A DNA stretch of 64,000 nt from Firm-13 sp037143795 (GCA_037143795.1 JBAWXZ010000001.1:248001-312000); one strand, 5' to 3'; positions 27,198 through 36,384 are shown, numbered from the stretch's first letter. A program made the numbers and translations. Notes: a model not told the origin generated them from the letters alone.

Positions 27198-27233
27198 TAC
27201 CCCGTGATATCGCTGCTAAAATACCACGGGGTA
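27198..27233. terminator. Strong hairpin downstream of the zinc-ribbon gene
   Basis: TACCCCGTG (27198-27206) pairs with CACGGGGTA (27225-27233), a 9-bp perfect stem in the 111-bp gap between two leftward genes. T richness is modest, so it may be a terminator or only an RNA stabiliser. A second A/T-rich palindrome (ATTAATACAA / TTGTATTAAT) overlaps the stop of the zinc-ribbon gene. Confidence 0.5.
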
Positions 27234-27264
27234 TATTTGTTAAGGCATTAATACAATTATTGTA

Positions 27265-28110
27265 TTAATAGTATGAGCTATACAATAATTTATTGACAAT
27301 TACATCAATGATTCCGCCTATTACCGGCATACAGGCAAAAGAAAGTATGACAACCAGCAAGCTGTGGAATCCTGATTTTTCATCAGATGAATCCTTGAGT
27401 TCCGAATAGAGAATGATGCCGGCAAAGATATAAACAGCTGTGATAAATCCGGTAAAGATCGAGTAATTGCTGAATACTTTTGCAAAAGCCGTATATATGA
27501 TGTAAACCGGTACAAGAGGCAGTAGGGCAAGCCCGGTAACAGCTATGATTGAAGTCAGGCTCTTCTTCTTGACTTTAAAGATACTTTGAAACAAATAGAG
27601 TGCAAATATCAGAGTTGCAAACCGGGCAATATTTCCAATCAAATATCCGAAATCATATCCGAAACCCCTGATTGATGAAATTCCAATTAAAGATATCAGA
27701 AAATCGAGAAACAGATATGCACAGATCGAAATGAGTCCCCACAGCCAGAACTCATGTGTGGCACGGCTTGAAACTGCCTGAATCGGATTTTTAAAGTACT
27801 CCTTTAAAAATAAGCTGATTTTGGATCCGATTTCACCTGTTGCTTTTGGTTTCTGTTCTGCTGTAGAAAACTGTGTATATGAGGACTCAGTACCGGCTGC
27901 CATCACAGGTGCAGCTACTACTGCTGCAGGCTGGATCACGGCCGCTTCGGGCTCGGCTACATTTGCTGCAGGCTGTATCACAGCTGCTGCAGGCTCGTTT
28001 ACAATTGCTGCCTGAGTGGTTTCCACTGCAAGGAGTCTAAGATCCTGACCGCACTCCGGGCAAAAAACACTTGCATCTGCGATTTCTTTACCGCATTTAG
28101 CACAAAACAT
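27265..28110 (-). CDS. Zinc-ribbon membrane protein
   Basis: N-terminal zinc ribbon MFCAKCGKEIADASVFCPECGQ (CxxC...CxxC), then an Ala/Pro/Val-rich linker with imperfect repeats (EPAAAVIQPAA), then about five hydrophobic helices (residues ~125-280). This layout is common in Firmicutes and usually marks uncharacterised membrane proteins; the membrane part is loosely Yip1-like. ATG at 28110 has GGAGGT 7 nt upstream. It lies downstream of the ABC exporter but is separated by ~100 bp. Confidence 0.75.
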   Translation of the reverse strand: MFCAKCGKEIADASVFCPECGQDLRLLAVETTQAAIVNEPAAAVIQPAANVAEPEAAVIQPAAVVAAPVMAAGTESSYTQFSTAEQKPKATGEIGSKISLFLKEYFKNPIQAVSSRATHEFWLWGLISICAYLFLDFLISLIGISSIRGFGYDFGYLIGNIARFATLIFALYLFQSIFKVKKKSLTSIIAVTGLALLPLVPVYIIYTAFAKVFSNYSIFTGFITAVYIFAGIILYSELKDSSDEKSGFHSLLVVILSFACMPVIGGIIDVIVNKLLYSSYY

Positions 28111-28214
28111 ATAATTACCTCCATGAATCACTAAATAATTGAAGTTGCTATATTCATCAGAATATACTGTAAATATGATAGCACAAAAAAGAATATTTCA
28201 CTATATCGATTCAT

Positions 28215-29234
28215 TCAGGACTCCGTATAAATATGCCGTATTATTTCCTCAATCCCGGCTCCCTCAATATTAATATCTGCAATCGGAAGGTCTCCAAACA
28301 GTCGGCTGACAAAATTACGAACAGATGTTTCTGTTGTATCTATATCAAATGCTGCCTGCATTGTGTCATATGTGACAGGTGCAAAAGGCAATAGTTTAGC
28401 CGGATTAACAGGGGACTCAAAAAGCACGCTGATTGTTTTCCGGGACGGCAGGAATGATTTAAGCTGCTCAAGCGAATCATTAAAGACAAGGACTCCCTTA
28501 TTTATAACGCTGATATTCCGGCACAAATTCTCAATATCATTCAGGTCATGCGTTGTCAGGATAATTGTGGTCCCTTTATCACGATTGATCTGTGAAATGA
28601 ACGTGCGGACGATTTCTTTGGAAACAACATCAAGTCCAATCGTAGGCTCGTCAAGGAAAACAAGCGGCGGCTCATGCAGTACAGCGCAGACAAATTCGCA
28701 CTTCATGCGCTCCCCCAAAGATAGCTGGCGAACCGGTTTATACAAAACGCTGGATAAATTCATTGTATCTTCAAAATAGTCCAGATTGCGTTTATAGACA
28801 TCATCCGGTATATCAAATATGTTTTTGCGCAGATGAAATGTATCGATTGCCGGCAAATCCCATTCCAGCTGAGACTTCTGGCCGAAAAGAACGCCGATGT
28901 GACGTACATATTCTTCGCGGTCAAGCCACGGCATATATCCCATAACATTAACCTCACCGGAAGTAGGGAATAAAATACCTGACATTATTTTAATCGTGGT
29001 AGATTTCCCTGCGCCGTTCGGACCAATCAATCCGCGTATCTCCCCTTTTTTGACTGTGAAGCTCACGTCATTTACGGCGTCAACCTGTACGTACTCTCTC
29101 TTTATAAGGGATTTGACCGCGTATCGAAGTCCGGTTTTCTCTCGTTTGGCAACACGAAAACTCCTTGACAGATGCGATACGGTAATTATGTTGCCCTGTT
29201 CATTCTGCAGCCTGAATGACTTTCTATTGTTCAA
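28215..29234 (-). CDS. ABC-2 exporter ATP-binding protein
   Basis: ATPase driving the two-permease exporter encoded upstream. Walker A GPNGAGKSTTIK, Q-loop FGQKSQLEWDL, signature LSLGERMKCE, Walker B LVFLDEPTIGLD and the switch histidine TTHDLND are present. The conserved N-terminus begins ITVSHLSRSFRV. I set the start at the TTG (29234) 8 nt after GGAGG; a GTG at 29306 would overlap the permease gene and has no ribosome site. The C-terminal ~100 residues form a regulatory domain. The substrate is unknown; the family includes drug, viologen and lipid exporters. Confidence 0.88.
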   Translation of the reverse strand: MNNRKSFRLQNEQGNIITVSHLSRSFRVAKREKTGLRYAVKSLIKREYVQVDAVNDVSFTVKKGEIRGLIGPNGAGKSTTIKIMSGILFPTSGEVNVMGYMPWLDREEYVRHIGVLFGQKSQLEWDLPAIDTFHLRKNIFDIPDDVYKRNLDYFEDTMNLSSVLYKPVRQLSLGERMKCEFVCAVLHEPPLVFLDEPTIGLDVVSKEIVRTFISQINRDKGTTIILTTHDLNDIENLCRNISVINKGVLVFNDSLEQLKSFLPSRKTISVLFESPVNPAKLLPFAPVTYDTMQAAFDIDTTETSVRNFVSRLFGDLPIADINIEGAGIEEIIRHIYTES

Positions 29235-29292
29235 TTTCTCCACCTCCGAATAAGTTGCGCAGCTTCCAATTATTCCTTCATTCCGTAAAAGG

Positions 29293-30075
29293 TCAGCCCC
29301 CTGCACTGGTATATTTTTTCAGCATTTGATTCCAGTATGCAAAACTCAGCAAAAATACACCGAAGCAGACCAGGATGCCCGGAATGACAGCCATTGTCGC
29401 CCTGGAGAGCAGAACCTGTGTCGGGAAGTATACAATCACCATAAATGGAAGCACAGTCATAAGAACGGTCCTGAGAGTGTGTGTGAATATTTCAGCCGGG
29501 TAACTGATAAAATTGAACAAAGTAGTGATCACTTCCTCAATACGGCCTATTTTGGTAACCATTACCATAACTGTACAATAGAAAATCATAAAACCCATAT
29601 ACAGCACCATGCCGCAGGAAAAACCCAGCACAGCCAGGAGTATCTGAACCGGCCCGACATGTAGCTGAAGTTTTGTTCCTGCAAAAATTGTCAGATAAAT
29701 GCCGACCGCAAGCACGCCGCCCTGACTTAAATCAAAACCGGAAGCCATAATCGACCGCAGCGGTTTGTAGGGCAGCGTTAGAAGTCTGTCAAACTCGCCT
29801 CTCCACACCATATTCGCCACTCGTCCTCCTATAGCGCCAAAAAGAAGACCCCGGATACCCAAAAACAGGAGGACAAGCCCCTGCAGCAAAATCACCTGGT
29901 CAATTGTCCAGCCCGGATATCCTTTCGTATTCGTAAAAAGAAGATACTGAAAAAGCGGCCCGATTGAAGCCTCAGCAAGAGAAACAATCAATCCGACCAA
30001 AAAGTCCACCCTGTATGCCATGTTTCTCTGAATACGTATTTTGGCGTTCCATATAAATAACCGGATTATCTTCAT
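29293..30075 (-). CDS. ABC-2 type permease (second subunit)
   Basis: Six-helix permease of ~260 residues, of the ABC2_membrane_6-like group (N-terminal IRLFIWNAKIRIQRNMAYRVDFLVGL). It contains IGGRVANMVWRGEFDRLLTLPYKPL, the motif shared by such subunits, and ends in a run of C-terminal helices. ATG at 30075 has AAGGA 7 nt upstream. It pairs with the next permease to form a heterodimeric channel. Confidence 0.85.
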   Translation of the reverse strand: MKIIRLFIWNAKIRIQRNMAYRVDFLVGLIVSLAEASIGPLFQYLLFTNTKGYPGWTIDQVILLQGLVLLFLGIRGLLFGAIGGRVANMVWRGEFDRLLTLPYKPLRSIMASGFDLSQGGVLAVGIYLTIFAGTKLQLHVGPVQILLAVLGFSCGMVLYMGFMIFYCTVMVMVTKIGRIEEVITTLFNFISYPAEIFTHTLRTVLMTVLPFMVIVYFPTQVLLSRATMAVIPGILVCFGVFLLSFAYWNQMLKKYTSAGG

Positions 30076-30107
30076 CAGTGTTCCTTTCAGGAAGTATCTT
30101 CCCTTCA

Positions 30108-30908
30108 TCAGCCGACGGCAGAAAAATTTCTCGAAGCCTTATGCCAGAACCAGCGGCAGAGGCCATATAGCAGCACAACCCAAACGGCCTGTATTCCAAT
30201 CGTTCTGACAAAAACATTAAGTCCATGGGATGACTGCGTATTAAGGAAAAATTGAATCGGCCAGTAGAAAATATATTCAAATGGAAGAAACATAAGGACC
30301 TGTCTTACAGGACCCGGGAAAAACTCCAGTGGAATCGCACTTCCGCCAAGTATGCTCATGAGAATTACCTTTATCCCGGTTATGGATGCGTTGTTCTGAA
30401 GCTTGAATGCAGTAAGACCGGTAAGAAAATTCAGCATATACATAATCAGAAAAGAAAACAGTATCGATACACAGAACTTCACAACTGAAATTCCTGACAT
30501 AAACGAAGGAAAATATATGATTGAAAAAACAATCAGTCCTGGAATCAATTCGGTGAAAAATGCCGTGACCCGAAGGCCGATAGCAATACCCAGTTCATAT
30601 TTAAACAGGGACAGCGGACGCAGAAGATCCATATTCAAGTCGCCGGACAGCACCCTGTCCGATATCCGGTAATCTGCAAAATTGAAAACAATAACCCAAA
30701 TAAAGTGGGCACTCGTCATATACCAGATCATCTGTCCTAAATCATAGCCGAGAATCTGTGAAGTATTGTTGTAAGCATAAACGCTGGTAAATAATGCTAT
30801 GTTGATCAGAAGAATAATCGGCTGGACAATTATGCTCATCATAAATGCAAACGTATATTGAAGATCTTCTTTGAACTCAATTTTGATAATTTCAATAAGC
30901 GTCCTCAT
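30108..30908 (-). CDS. ABC-2 type permease (first subunit)
   Basis: Six-helix permease of 266 residues, paralogous to the following one: MIWYMTSAHFIWVIVFNFADYRISDRVLSGDLNMDLLRPLSLFKYEL corresponds region by region to the second subunit's MVWRGEFDRLLTLPYKPL part. First gene of the three-gene exporter operon; GGAGG precedes the ATG and a promoter is visible upstream. Confidence 0.85.
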   Translation of the reverse strand: MRTLIEIIKIEFKEDLQYTFAFMMSIIVQPIILLINIALFTSVYAYNNTSQILGYDLGQMIWYMTSAHFIWVIVFNFADYRISDRVLSGDLNMDLLRPLSLFKYELGIAIGLRVTAFFTELIPGLIVFSIIYFPSFMSGISVVKFCVSILFSFLIMYMLNFLTGLTAFKLQNNASITGIKVILMSILGGSAIPLEFFPGPVRQVLMFLPFEYIFYWPIQFFLNTQSSHGLNVFVRTIGIQAVWVVLLYGLCRWFWHKASRNFSAVG

Positions 30909-30938
30909 CCAGTTCCTCCGATCCGGTATTTTTATGAA

Positions 30939-30967
30939 ATAATAACACTAAGCAAACATTCGTTCAA
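30939..30967 (-). promoter_or_regulatory. Promoter of the ABC-2 exporter operon
   Basis: On the minus strand TTGAAC (30962-30967), 17-bp spacer, TATTAT (30939-30944), ~30 bp before the first permease start. Confidence 0.55.
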
Positions 30968-31019
30968 TGCCGGGCCGGTTATTTCGGCCGTGCCGGAAGA
31001 TATACTTGCAAATCCGTAA

Positions 31020-31047
31020 TTGACAAGAATAGATCTTATGATAAAAT
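31020..31047 (+). promoter_or_regulatory. Promoter of tRNA-Pro
   Basis: TTGACA (31020-31025), 16-bp spacer, TAAAAT (31042-31047). The predicted start is within ~5 nt of the mature tRNA 5' end. Confidence 0.65.
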
Positions 31048-31058
31048 TGTATAGGCGT

Positions 31059-31135
31059 CGGGGTGTAGCTCAGTTGGCTAGAGTACTTGCTTGGGGTGCA
31101 AGGGGTCGCCAGTTCAAGTCCGGTCACTCCGACCA
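31059..31135 (+). tRNA. tRNA-Pro (GGG)
   Basis: Acceptor CGGGGTG/CACTCCG with one G-U pair, D stem GCTC/GAGT, anticodon stem CTTGC/GCAAG with loop TTGGGGT giving anticodon GGG, T loop TTCAAGT, discriminator A and encoded CCA (31133-31135). The C1-G72 pair with A73 matches proline identity. The T stem GCCAG/CCGGT has one A-C mispair (positions 52-62 in standard numbering). Confidence 0.95.
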
Positions 31136-31138
31136 CGC

Positions 31139-31175
31139 AAAAAACCTTAGAGATTGTATCTCTAAGGTTTTCCCT
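31139..31175. terminator. Bidirectional terminator between tRNA-Pro and rhaM
   Basis: AAAACCTTAGAGA (31141-31153) pairs with TCTCTAAGGTTTT (31159-31171), 13 bp perfect with a 5-nt loop. A run on the left and T run on the right let it stop both the rightward tRNA and the leftward rha transcript. Confidence 0.85.
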
Positions 31176-31212
31176 TTTTAAGGATCTTTTCAGGGAATTG
31201 CTGCAACGCTGA

Positions 31213-31524
31213 TCAGTCCAGATGAAACACTGTCAGAAGATCAACCGCTACAGGACTGTTATCCGGATTGGTTTCCATAATATCCGCCATAAAATCCCAC
31301 CATTTCCTGTTGATCACAGTATCGGCTGCTCTTCCCCATTTTTCGAGGTCTTCAATTTCAATATAGCCAAACAGGATATTTGTTTCCCTGTCCAAAAATA
31401 TGGTGTAATTCTTACCGCCGTATTCATGAATCATATCCTGCATTTCCGGCCACAATTCGTTATGGCGCCTCTCATATTCGGCAGCCATTCCGTCATAAAT
31501 TCTCATTTTGAAACCCTTAATCAT
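31213..31524 (-). CDS. rhaM: L-rhamnose mutarotase
   Basis: Small dimeric enzyme that interconverts alpha and beta anomers of L-rhamnose after uptake. The 103-residue length matches RhaM. Family features seen: N-terminal MRIYDGMAAEYERRHNELWPEM with the conserved His and Tyr, YTIFLDRETNILFGYIEIED, and the KWWDFMADIMETN tryptophan pair. ATG at 31524 has GGGAGGGG ~8 nt upstream. It ends the rhamnose-type transporter operon, downstream of a terminator-like hairpin that would lower its expression relative to the binding protein. Confidence 0.9.
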   Translation of the reverse strand: MIKGFKMRIYDGMAAEYERRHNELWPEMQDMIHEYGGKNYTIFLDRETNILFGYIEIEDLEKWGRAADTVINRKWWDFMADIMETNPDNSPVAVDLLTVFHLD

Positions 31525-31572
31525 TTTACGTCCCCTCCCCGTCTGATCTTTACGGTAATAATACAAGTAAAT

Positions 31573-31607
31573 AAAGATTCCTGCAGCATTATGCCGCAGG
31601 AATCTTT
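31573..31607 (-). terminator. Strong hairpin between rhaS and rhaM
   Basis: AAAGATTCCTGC (31573-31584) pairs with GCAGGAATCTTT (31596-31607), a 12-bp perfect stem with T-rich flank on the minus strand. It may be a partial terminator that lets some transcription reach rhaM. Confidence 0.7.
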
Positions 31608-31637
31608 ACTCATTTTATTGCATCAATTTGGCTGATC

Positions 31638-32684
31638 TTAATAGACAGCTTTCCACTCAGCGATGTTCGAAGGATCAAATTTGAATGGTGAGCCGAGGAT
31701 GATTTCAGTACCGCCATCAGCAGCTGCTACGATAGTATATTTACCGTCTTTCTTGTCGCCAAGAGTACCGGCTGTGAAGGTCTCTCCTTCTTTGCCTGTG
31801 ATACTTCCGTCAACAAGGGCAATTGCTGTATAAGCGGCAAGGGCACCGATCTCAAGAGGGTTCCAGAGGAACATGTAAGGGCAGGCTTTGTCAGCACCGA
31901 TGTAATCGGCCATTTCAGAAGGAAGTCCAAGACCGGTAAGCTTAATAGTTGCTGTCAGGCCTTTATCTGTGAGAACTTTTCCGGCAGCCATCATACCGAC
32001 TGTTGTAGGAGCGCAGATAACTTTAAGGTCAGGATAGTTCTTGATCAAAGCTTCTGTCTCATCAACAGACTTCTGGAACTCATCATCGCCGTAAGCGATT
32101 TTGACCAGTTCAAGCTTGCGGCTGTCTTTTGCAAGATCTGCCTTCATTGCTTCAATCCATGAATTCTGGTTTGTTGCCTGGCTAGTTGCAGAAAGGATTG
32201 CGAACTGTCCGCCGTCAGCGCCTGCGATGTCAGCAACTGCTGCAACAAGTGTCGTTCCGATCAGAACTGTACTGGCCTGGTTAACATGAACCAGACGGCT
32301 GTCTTTATTTACTGCAGAGTCAAGGGACAACACTTTGATTCCGGCATCCATAGCCTGCTTGAGAGCCGGCTGAAGGGCATCGGCATCATTGCCGGCAATG
32401 GCAATGGAGTCAACTTTCTGTGCAACAAGTTCATTGATCATTGTGATCTGTGCTTCAGCTGTTGCTTCTGACGGAGCTTTGATGATACAGGTAGCTCCTG
32501 CATCTTCAATTACCTTTTTGAATCCGGCAGACTCTTTTTCATTGTAAGGATTACCGGCGTTTTTTACGATAATTGCATACGTTTTTGCGGCGGATTTGGT
32601 GGTTCCGGCAGTCTTGCTAGAACAACCGACCAGCAATGTGGCGAGCATGGCAACAGACAAGAGAATAGCGAGTAGTTTTTTCAT
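31638..32684 (-). CDS. rhaS: Rhamnose-type ABC transporter substrate-binding lipoprotein
   Basis: Extracellular sugar-binding protein of the CUT2/RbsB group. Type II signal peptide MKKLLAILLSVAMLATLLVGC with lipid-modified C21; then the domain start YAIIVKNAGNPYNEKESAGF. VICAPTTVGMMAAGKVL and TGLGLPSEMADYI are the regions that distinguish RhaS proteins from ribose or AI-2 binders. ATG at 32684 has AAAGGAGG upstream. 348 residues, normal length. The presence of rhaM next door supports rhamnose or a closely related 6-deoxyhexose as ligand. Confidence 0.88.
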   Translation of the reverse strand: MKKLLAILLSVAMLATLLVGCSSKTAGTTKSAAKTYAIIVKNAGNPYNEKESAGFKKVIEDAGATCIIKAPSEATAEAQITMINELVAQKVDSIAIAGNDADALQPALKQAMDAGIKVLSLDSAVNKDSRLVHVNQASTVLIGTTLVAAVADIAGADGGQFAILSATSQATNQNSWIEAMKADLAKDSRKLELVKIAYGDDEFQKSVDETEALIKNYPDLKVICAPTTVGMMAAGKVLTDKGLTATIKLTGLGLPSEMADYIGADKACPYMFLWNPLEIGALAAYTAIALVDGSITGKEGETFTAGTLGDKKDGKYTIVAAADGGTEIILGSPFKFDPSNIAEWKAVY

Positions 32685-32847
32685 TTTCTTTCCTCCTTTG
32701 AAAATAAGAAATGAATTGTTCTTCATAACAGAGAATTTTGTTCTCCGTTATTTTATATACAAGAAAAGAATGTTCTTCTCAGGTATATATACTTAAATGG
32801 CTTTGCCATCAGTACCAGGGTAATAGGCGTCCCCCCGCCTGAACGAG
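32685..32847 (-). other. Intercistronic region with hairpins between the permease and rhaS genes
   Basis: This 163-bp gap has no gene. It holds three short inverted repeats on the minus strand: AGGCG/CGCCT near 32829, ATGGC/GCCAT near 32797, and ATAAC-x-GAGAA/TTCTC-x-GTTAT near 32740. They may process or stabilise the mRNA so that the binding protein is made in excess over the membrane subunits. Confidence 0.45.
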
Positions 32848-33858
32848 TCAATCTACAGTTCTTGTTTTCCTTTTAAAAAGGTTTCCAAGCTTAAGATTAG
32901 GGAACATAACGGCTACGATCAGAAGTGCACCGATGATGATCAGCATGGTAGGTGCAGGTGTGTTGATGAGGCCAAGACCATACCTGAGGAATCCGATGAT
33001 GAAAATTGCAATGACGGCCCCTACAAATCTGCCTTTTCCGCCGGCAGTGGAAACGCCTCCCAGGACGACCATGGAAATTGCCTCAAGCTCATATCCCTCA
33101 CCGATGTTGGGCCTGGTGCTTCCCATGCGGGAAGTAAGAAAGATTGCGGTTACGGAAGCAAAAAGTCCTGCCAGCGTATAAACGATCAGGCGAATCTTCT
33201 GAACCTCAATACCGGCATATTTACTGGCTGTTTTATTGCTTCCGATTGCGTACAATCTTCTGCCGAAGGTTGTTTTGTGGAGAACAATGCCGAAGGCCGC
33301 CGCAAAAACAATAAACACAATCAGCATGTAAGGAACGCTTCCTATCTTTCCCCAGAAAATGTTGCTGAACCATGAGGGGAAATTCTTGGATGCCTGGTCT
33401 TCGAGGATCATGACGGCAATACCGCGATACAGGATCATGGTTGCGAGCGTGACAATCATAGGAAACAGTTCAGTGAATCTGGTAAGGATTATTCCGTTGA
33501 TAAATCCGCACAAAGTTCCGACCAGAAGGCAGATGATGATGGCAGCTCCCATGGGGATGCCCAACTTATTGTAACTGACTGCCATGATTACGGATGACAG
33601 GGCGACAGTTGATCCAACGGAAATATCAATTTCACCGATTACCAGCACAAATACCATCGGCAGTGCAATAAATGCTTTTTCCAGGAATGACGATGTTGCT
33701 GTCAGCAATCCGCTTGTACTCAGGTAATAAGGCGAAATGATCATATTCATTATATTGACCAATATGAAAACCAGAACCAGAAACCATTCCCATTGGAGGA
33801 AAAACTTTTTCCAGGAGAAAACTTTCTCCGCAACTATTACTCTTTTTGTCTGTACCAT
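32848..33858 (-). CDS. rhaQ: Rhamnose-type ABC transporter permease (second)
   Basis: CUT2-family permease of 336 residues with eight to ten helices. Conserved VLVIGEIDISVGSTVALSSVIM and LGGVSTAGGKGRFVGAVIAIFIIGFLRYGLGL match RhaP/RhaQ-type subunits. AAGGAGGG precedes the ATG, 2 bp after the stop of the first permease. The P/Q naming between the two permeases is by position and could be swapped. Confidence 0.85.
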   Translation of the reverse strand: MVQTKRVIVAEKVFSWKKFFLQWEWFLVLVFILVNIMNMIISPYYLSTSGLLTATSSFLEKAFIALPMVFVLVIGEIDISVGSTVALSSVIMAVSYNKLGIPMGAAIIICLLVGTLCGFINGIILTRFTELFPMIVTLATMILYRGIAVMILEDQASKNFPSWFSNIFWGKIGSVPYMLIVFIVFAAAFGIVLHKTTFGRRLYAIGSNKTASKYAGIEVQKIRLIVYTLAGLFASVTAIFLTSRMGSTRPNIGEGYELEAISMVVLGGVSTAGGKGRFVGAVIAIFIIGFLRYGLGLINTPAPTMLIIIGALLIVAVMFPNLKLGNLFKRKTRTVD

Positions 33859-33860
33859 AA

Positions 33861-34856
33861 TTACAGTTCCCTCCTTTTAAGGTTATTCCTGTCCAGCGTT
33901 CTCTGCGTCATAACGTTCAGGATAAGCGCAATTATGATGATCACGCCTTTGATGGCATCCTGCCAGAAGGAAGATACGTTAATCAGAGGTAATGCGTTGT
34001 TTAAAATTCCCAGGGAAAGACAACCAAGTACAACTCCGAGTACGGTACCCTTTCCGCCGCTTAAACTGACACCGCCGATAACACAGGCTGCGATAATGTC
34101 CATTTCAATGCCTTTACCGGAGTCTCCCTGTGCTGATGCATATTTGGAAACCCAAAGGGCACCGGCCAGTCCGGATAATGCGCCCATCAGCGAATAGACA
34201 AGAATTTTAATCGTCGTTATATTGATACCGCTGATCTCAGCTGCTTCCGGATTGCTTCCGACAGCATATATTTTTCTGCCTGTCCTGTTGAATTTCAGGA
34301 GAAAGGCAAAAATCACATAACACACAACAGATACGACAATCATGTTATTAATTCCGAAAAGACCGTTCAACGTAAAATTCTGGAAATCAGGAGTGATCTG
34401 TTCTTTATGTACCCACTGGCTGTTCGCAACAAGATAGGTTGCGCCCCTGAAGATATTCATGAATCCCAGAGTCGCAATAATCGGAATGACGCCGCCTTTT
34501 GCTATTACAAGTCCGTTCAGGAGGCCGCAGATCAGTCCGACGCCGATTGCAATCAAAAAGGAAAAAATGGCCGGAAGCTGCGGGTTATCCCTCATGACCA
34601 GTGCACAGATCATTCCGGAAAGTGCAAGTGTGGATCCGATGGAAATATCAATTCCGCCGATTAAAAGAACGCACATCATACCGATTGCAAGGATACTCAT
34701 GATAACGGCATTAACGAGCAGGTCATTAATATTGGCAAGCGACAGGAACTGGCTGTTGCGAAGTTGGATGACTGCACAAAGAATGATCAGTACAAATATC
34801 AGGCTGATTTCCCTGGACTTAGTCAGGACTTTAGTAATCGACTTCATTTTATCCAT
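33861..34856 (-). CDS. rhaP: Rhamnose-type ABC transporter permease (first)
   Basis: Partner CUT2 permease, 331 residues. VLLIGGIDISIGSTLALSGMI and IGGVSLSGGKGTVLGVVLGCLSLGILNNAL are the paralogous counterparts of the other permease motifs. The start overlaps the end of the ATPase gene by 8 bp, so ATPase and permease synthesis are coupled. Confidence 0.85.
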   Translation of the reverse strand: MDKMKSITKVLTKSREISLIFVLIILCAVIQLRNSQFLSLANINDLLVNAVIMSILAIGMMCVLLIGGIDISIGSTLALSGMICALVMRDNPQLPAIFSFLIAIGVGLICGLLNGLVIAKGGVIPIIATLGFMNIFRGATYLVANSQWVHKEQITPDFQNFTLNGLFGINNMIVVSVVCYVIFAFLLKFNRTGRKIYAVGSNPEAAEISGINITTIKILVYSLMGALSGLAGALWVSKYASAQGDSGKGIEMDIIAACVIGGVSLSGGKGTVLGVVLGCLSLGILNNALPLINVSSFWQDAIKGVIIIIALILNVMTQRTLDRNNLKRREL

Positions 34857-36384
34857 TTATCCTCACCTCACTTTGTCTTTCTGCAGTGTGATGGGATTTT
34901 GCCATAGCTTTTTCAAGTATCATTTCCTGCGTTGCTTCGCTCCTTTTCAGTTCCCCGGTAACTTTTCCTTCACACATGACAATGATTTTATCGCACATGC
35001 CGAGTATTTCCGGCATTTCTGATGAAACCATAACAATGGCATACCCCTGTTTGGCAAGTTCTCCCATAATTACATATATGGCAGCCTTGGCTCCGACATC
35101 CACGCCTTTTGTTGGTTCATCCAGAATGATGACTTTAACTTCGGCAGCCAATAATTTGGCGACAACAATTTTCTGCTGATTTCCGCCGGAAAGCGAACTT
35201 GCGGTATCAAAGAGAGTTACTGCTTTCGTATCAACTTCCTCTGCCAGTTTCTTTGCAAGATCACGTTCCTTCTTTTCATTGAGCCAGGAATGATCACTGA
35301 GCTCGCCTATAACAGGGAGCGTAATGTTGCGTCCGATTCCCCAGTCAAGGATAAGTCCCTGATGCTGCCTGTCTTCGGGAAGATATCCGATACCCAACTT
35401 CATTGCCTGTGTGGGATTCTTAATATCAACTTCTTTGCCATCCAGGTAGACTTTGCCGCTTGATTTATTTTCTATGCCGAAGATCGTCTCGCATACTTCC
35501 GTGCGGCCTGCTCCTACCAGACCGGTCAGTCCAAGAATCTCTCCTTTTCTTACCGAAAAGCTGACATTCTTGAAGTATCCCATTCTGCTTATGTTTTCAA
35601 CACGCAGTACTTCTTCACCGATCTCAACTACAGGTTTTGGAAAAAGATCACTTATTTCGCGTCCTACCATTGCCCTGATCAGTTCATCGTTCGTAATATC
35701 ATGAACGTTGTATGTACCGATATAGTGCGAATCCCGTAAAATCGTAACCCGTGTAGCCAGCCTGTACATGTCTTCAAACCGGTGGGATATGAAGATAATG
35801 GATGTACCGTGGTCACGCAGTGTTTCCGTAATCTTATAAAGCTGTTCACTCTCTGTTTGGGTCAGGGCTGCCGTCGGTTCATCCATGATAATAATTCTTG
35901 CATTCATGGAAAGTGCTTTGGCAATTTCAACCATCTGCTGCTGGGCTACGCTAAGTGCACCCATTTCATCTTTTTCGGAAAAGTCAGCATGCAGTTTCTG
36001 CAGATAGTCATTGGCTTCGGCATGCATTGCGGTCCACTGGATTTTGCCGAATTTCACTTTCTCATGACCCATAAATATATTCTCGGTCACGGAAAGATGC
36101 GGATAAGCCGTTACATGCTGATAAATAGCGGCAATTCCAACGGCCTGAGCATCTTTGGGCCCCTGGAAGTCAACTTTTTTGCCGTCAAGAATCATTTCAC
36201 CCTCATCAGCCTTATGGACTCCGGTAATTACTTTGATGAACGTTGATTTTCCTGCGCCGTTCTCTCCCATCAGTGCATGGATTTCGCCGGGTTTTAGCTG
36301 GAAATGCACTTTGTCCAGTGCTTTTACGCCAGGGAAAATCTTCGTAATTCCGTTCAGTTCGAGAACATACTCAGACTCACTCAT
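34849..36384 (-). CDS. rhaT: Rhamnose-type ABC transporter ATP-binding protein (double ABC)
   Basis: Fused two-domain sugar ATPase of 511 residues (CUT2 type). First domain: MGENGAGKSTF, LSVAQQQMVEIAKAL, IIIMDEPTAALT. Second domain: degenerate Walker A GLVGAGRTEV, as is usual in this family, then LSGGNQQKIVVAKLL and VIILDEPTKGVDVGAK. ATG at 36384 has AGGAG 6 nt upstream. It is the first gene of the leftward operon, divergent from the two-component genes. Confidence 0.88.
   Translation of the reverse strand: MSESEYVLELNGITKIFPGVKALDKVHFQLKPGEIHALMGENGAGKSTFIKVITGVHKADEGEMILDGKKVDFQGPKDAQAVGIAAIYQHVTAYPHLSVTENIFMGHEKVKFGKIQWTAMHAEANDYLQKLHADFSEKDEMGALSVAQQQMVEIAKALSMNARIIIMDEPTAALTQTESEQLYKITETLRDHGTSIIFISHRFEDMYRLATRVTILRDSHYIGTYNVHDITNDELIRAMVGREISDLFPKPVVEIGEEVLRVENISRMGYFKNVSFSVRKGEILGLTGLVGAGRTEVCETIFGIENKSSGKVYLDGKEVDIKNPTQAMKLGIGYLPEDRQHQGLILDWGIGRNITLPVIGELSDHSWLNEKKERDLAKKLAEEVDTKAVTLFDTASSLSGGNQQKIVVAKLLAAEVKVIILDEPTKGVDVGAKAAIYVIMGELAKQGYAIVMVSSEMPEILGMCDKIIVMCEGKVTGELKRSEATQEMILEKAMAKSHHTAERQSEVRING

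Noticed and set aside
30948..31136. Small frame overlapping tRNA-Pro on the minus strand
   Set aside because: It runs through the tRNA gene; such peptides are known false calls over tRNAs.
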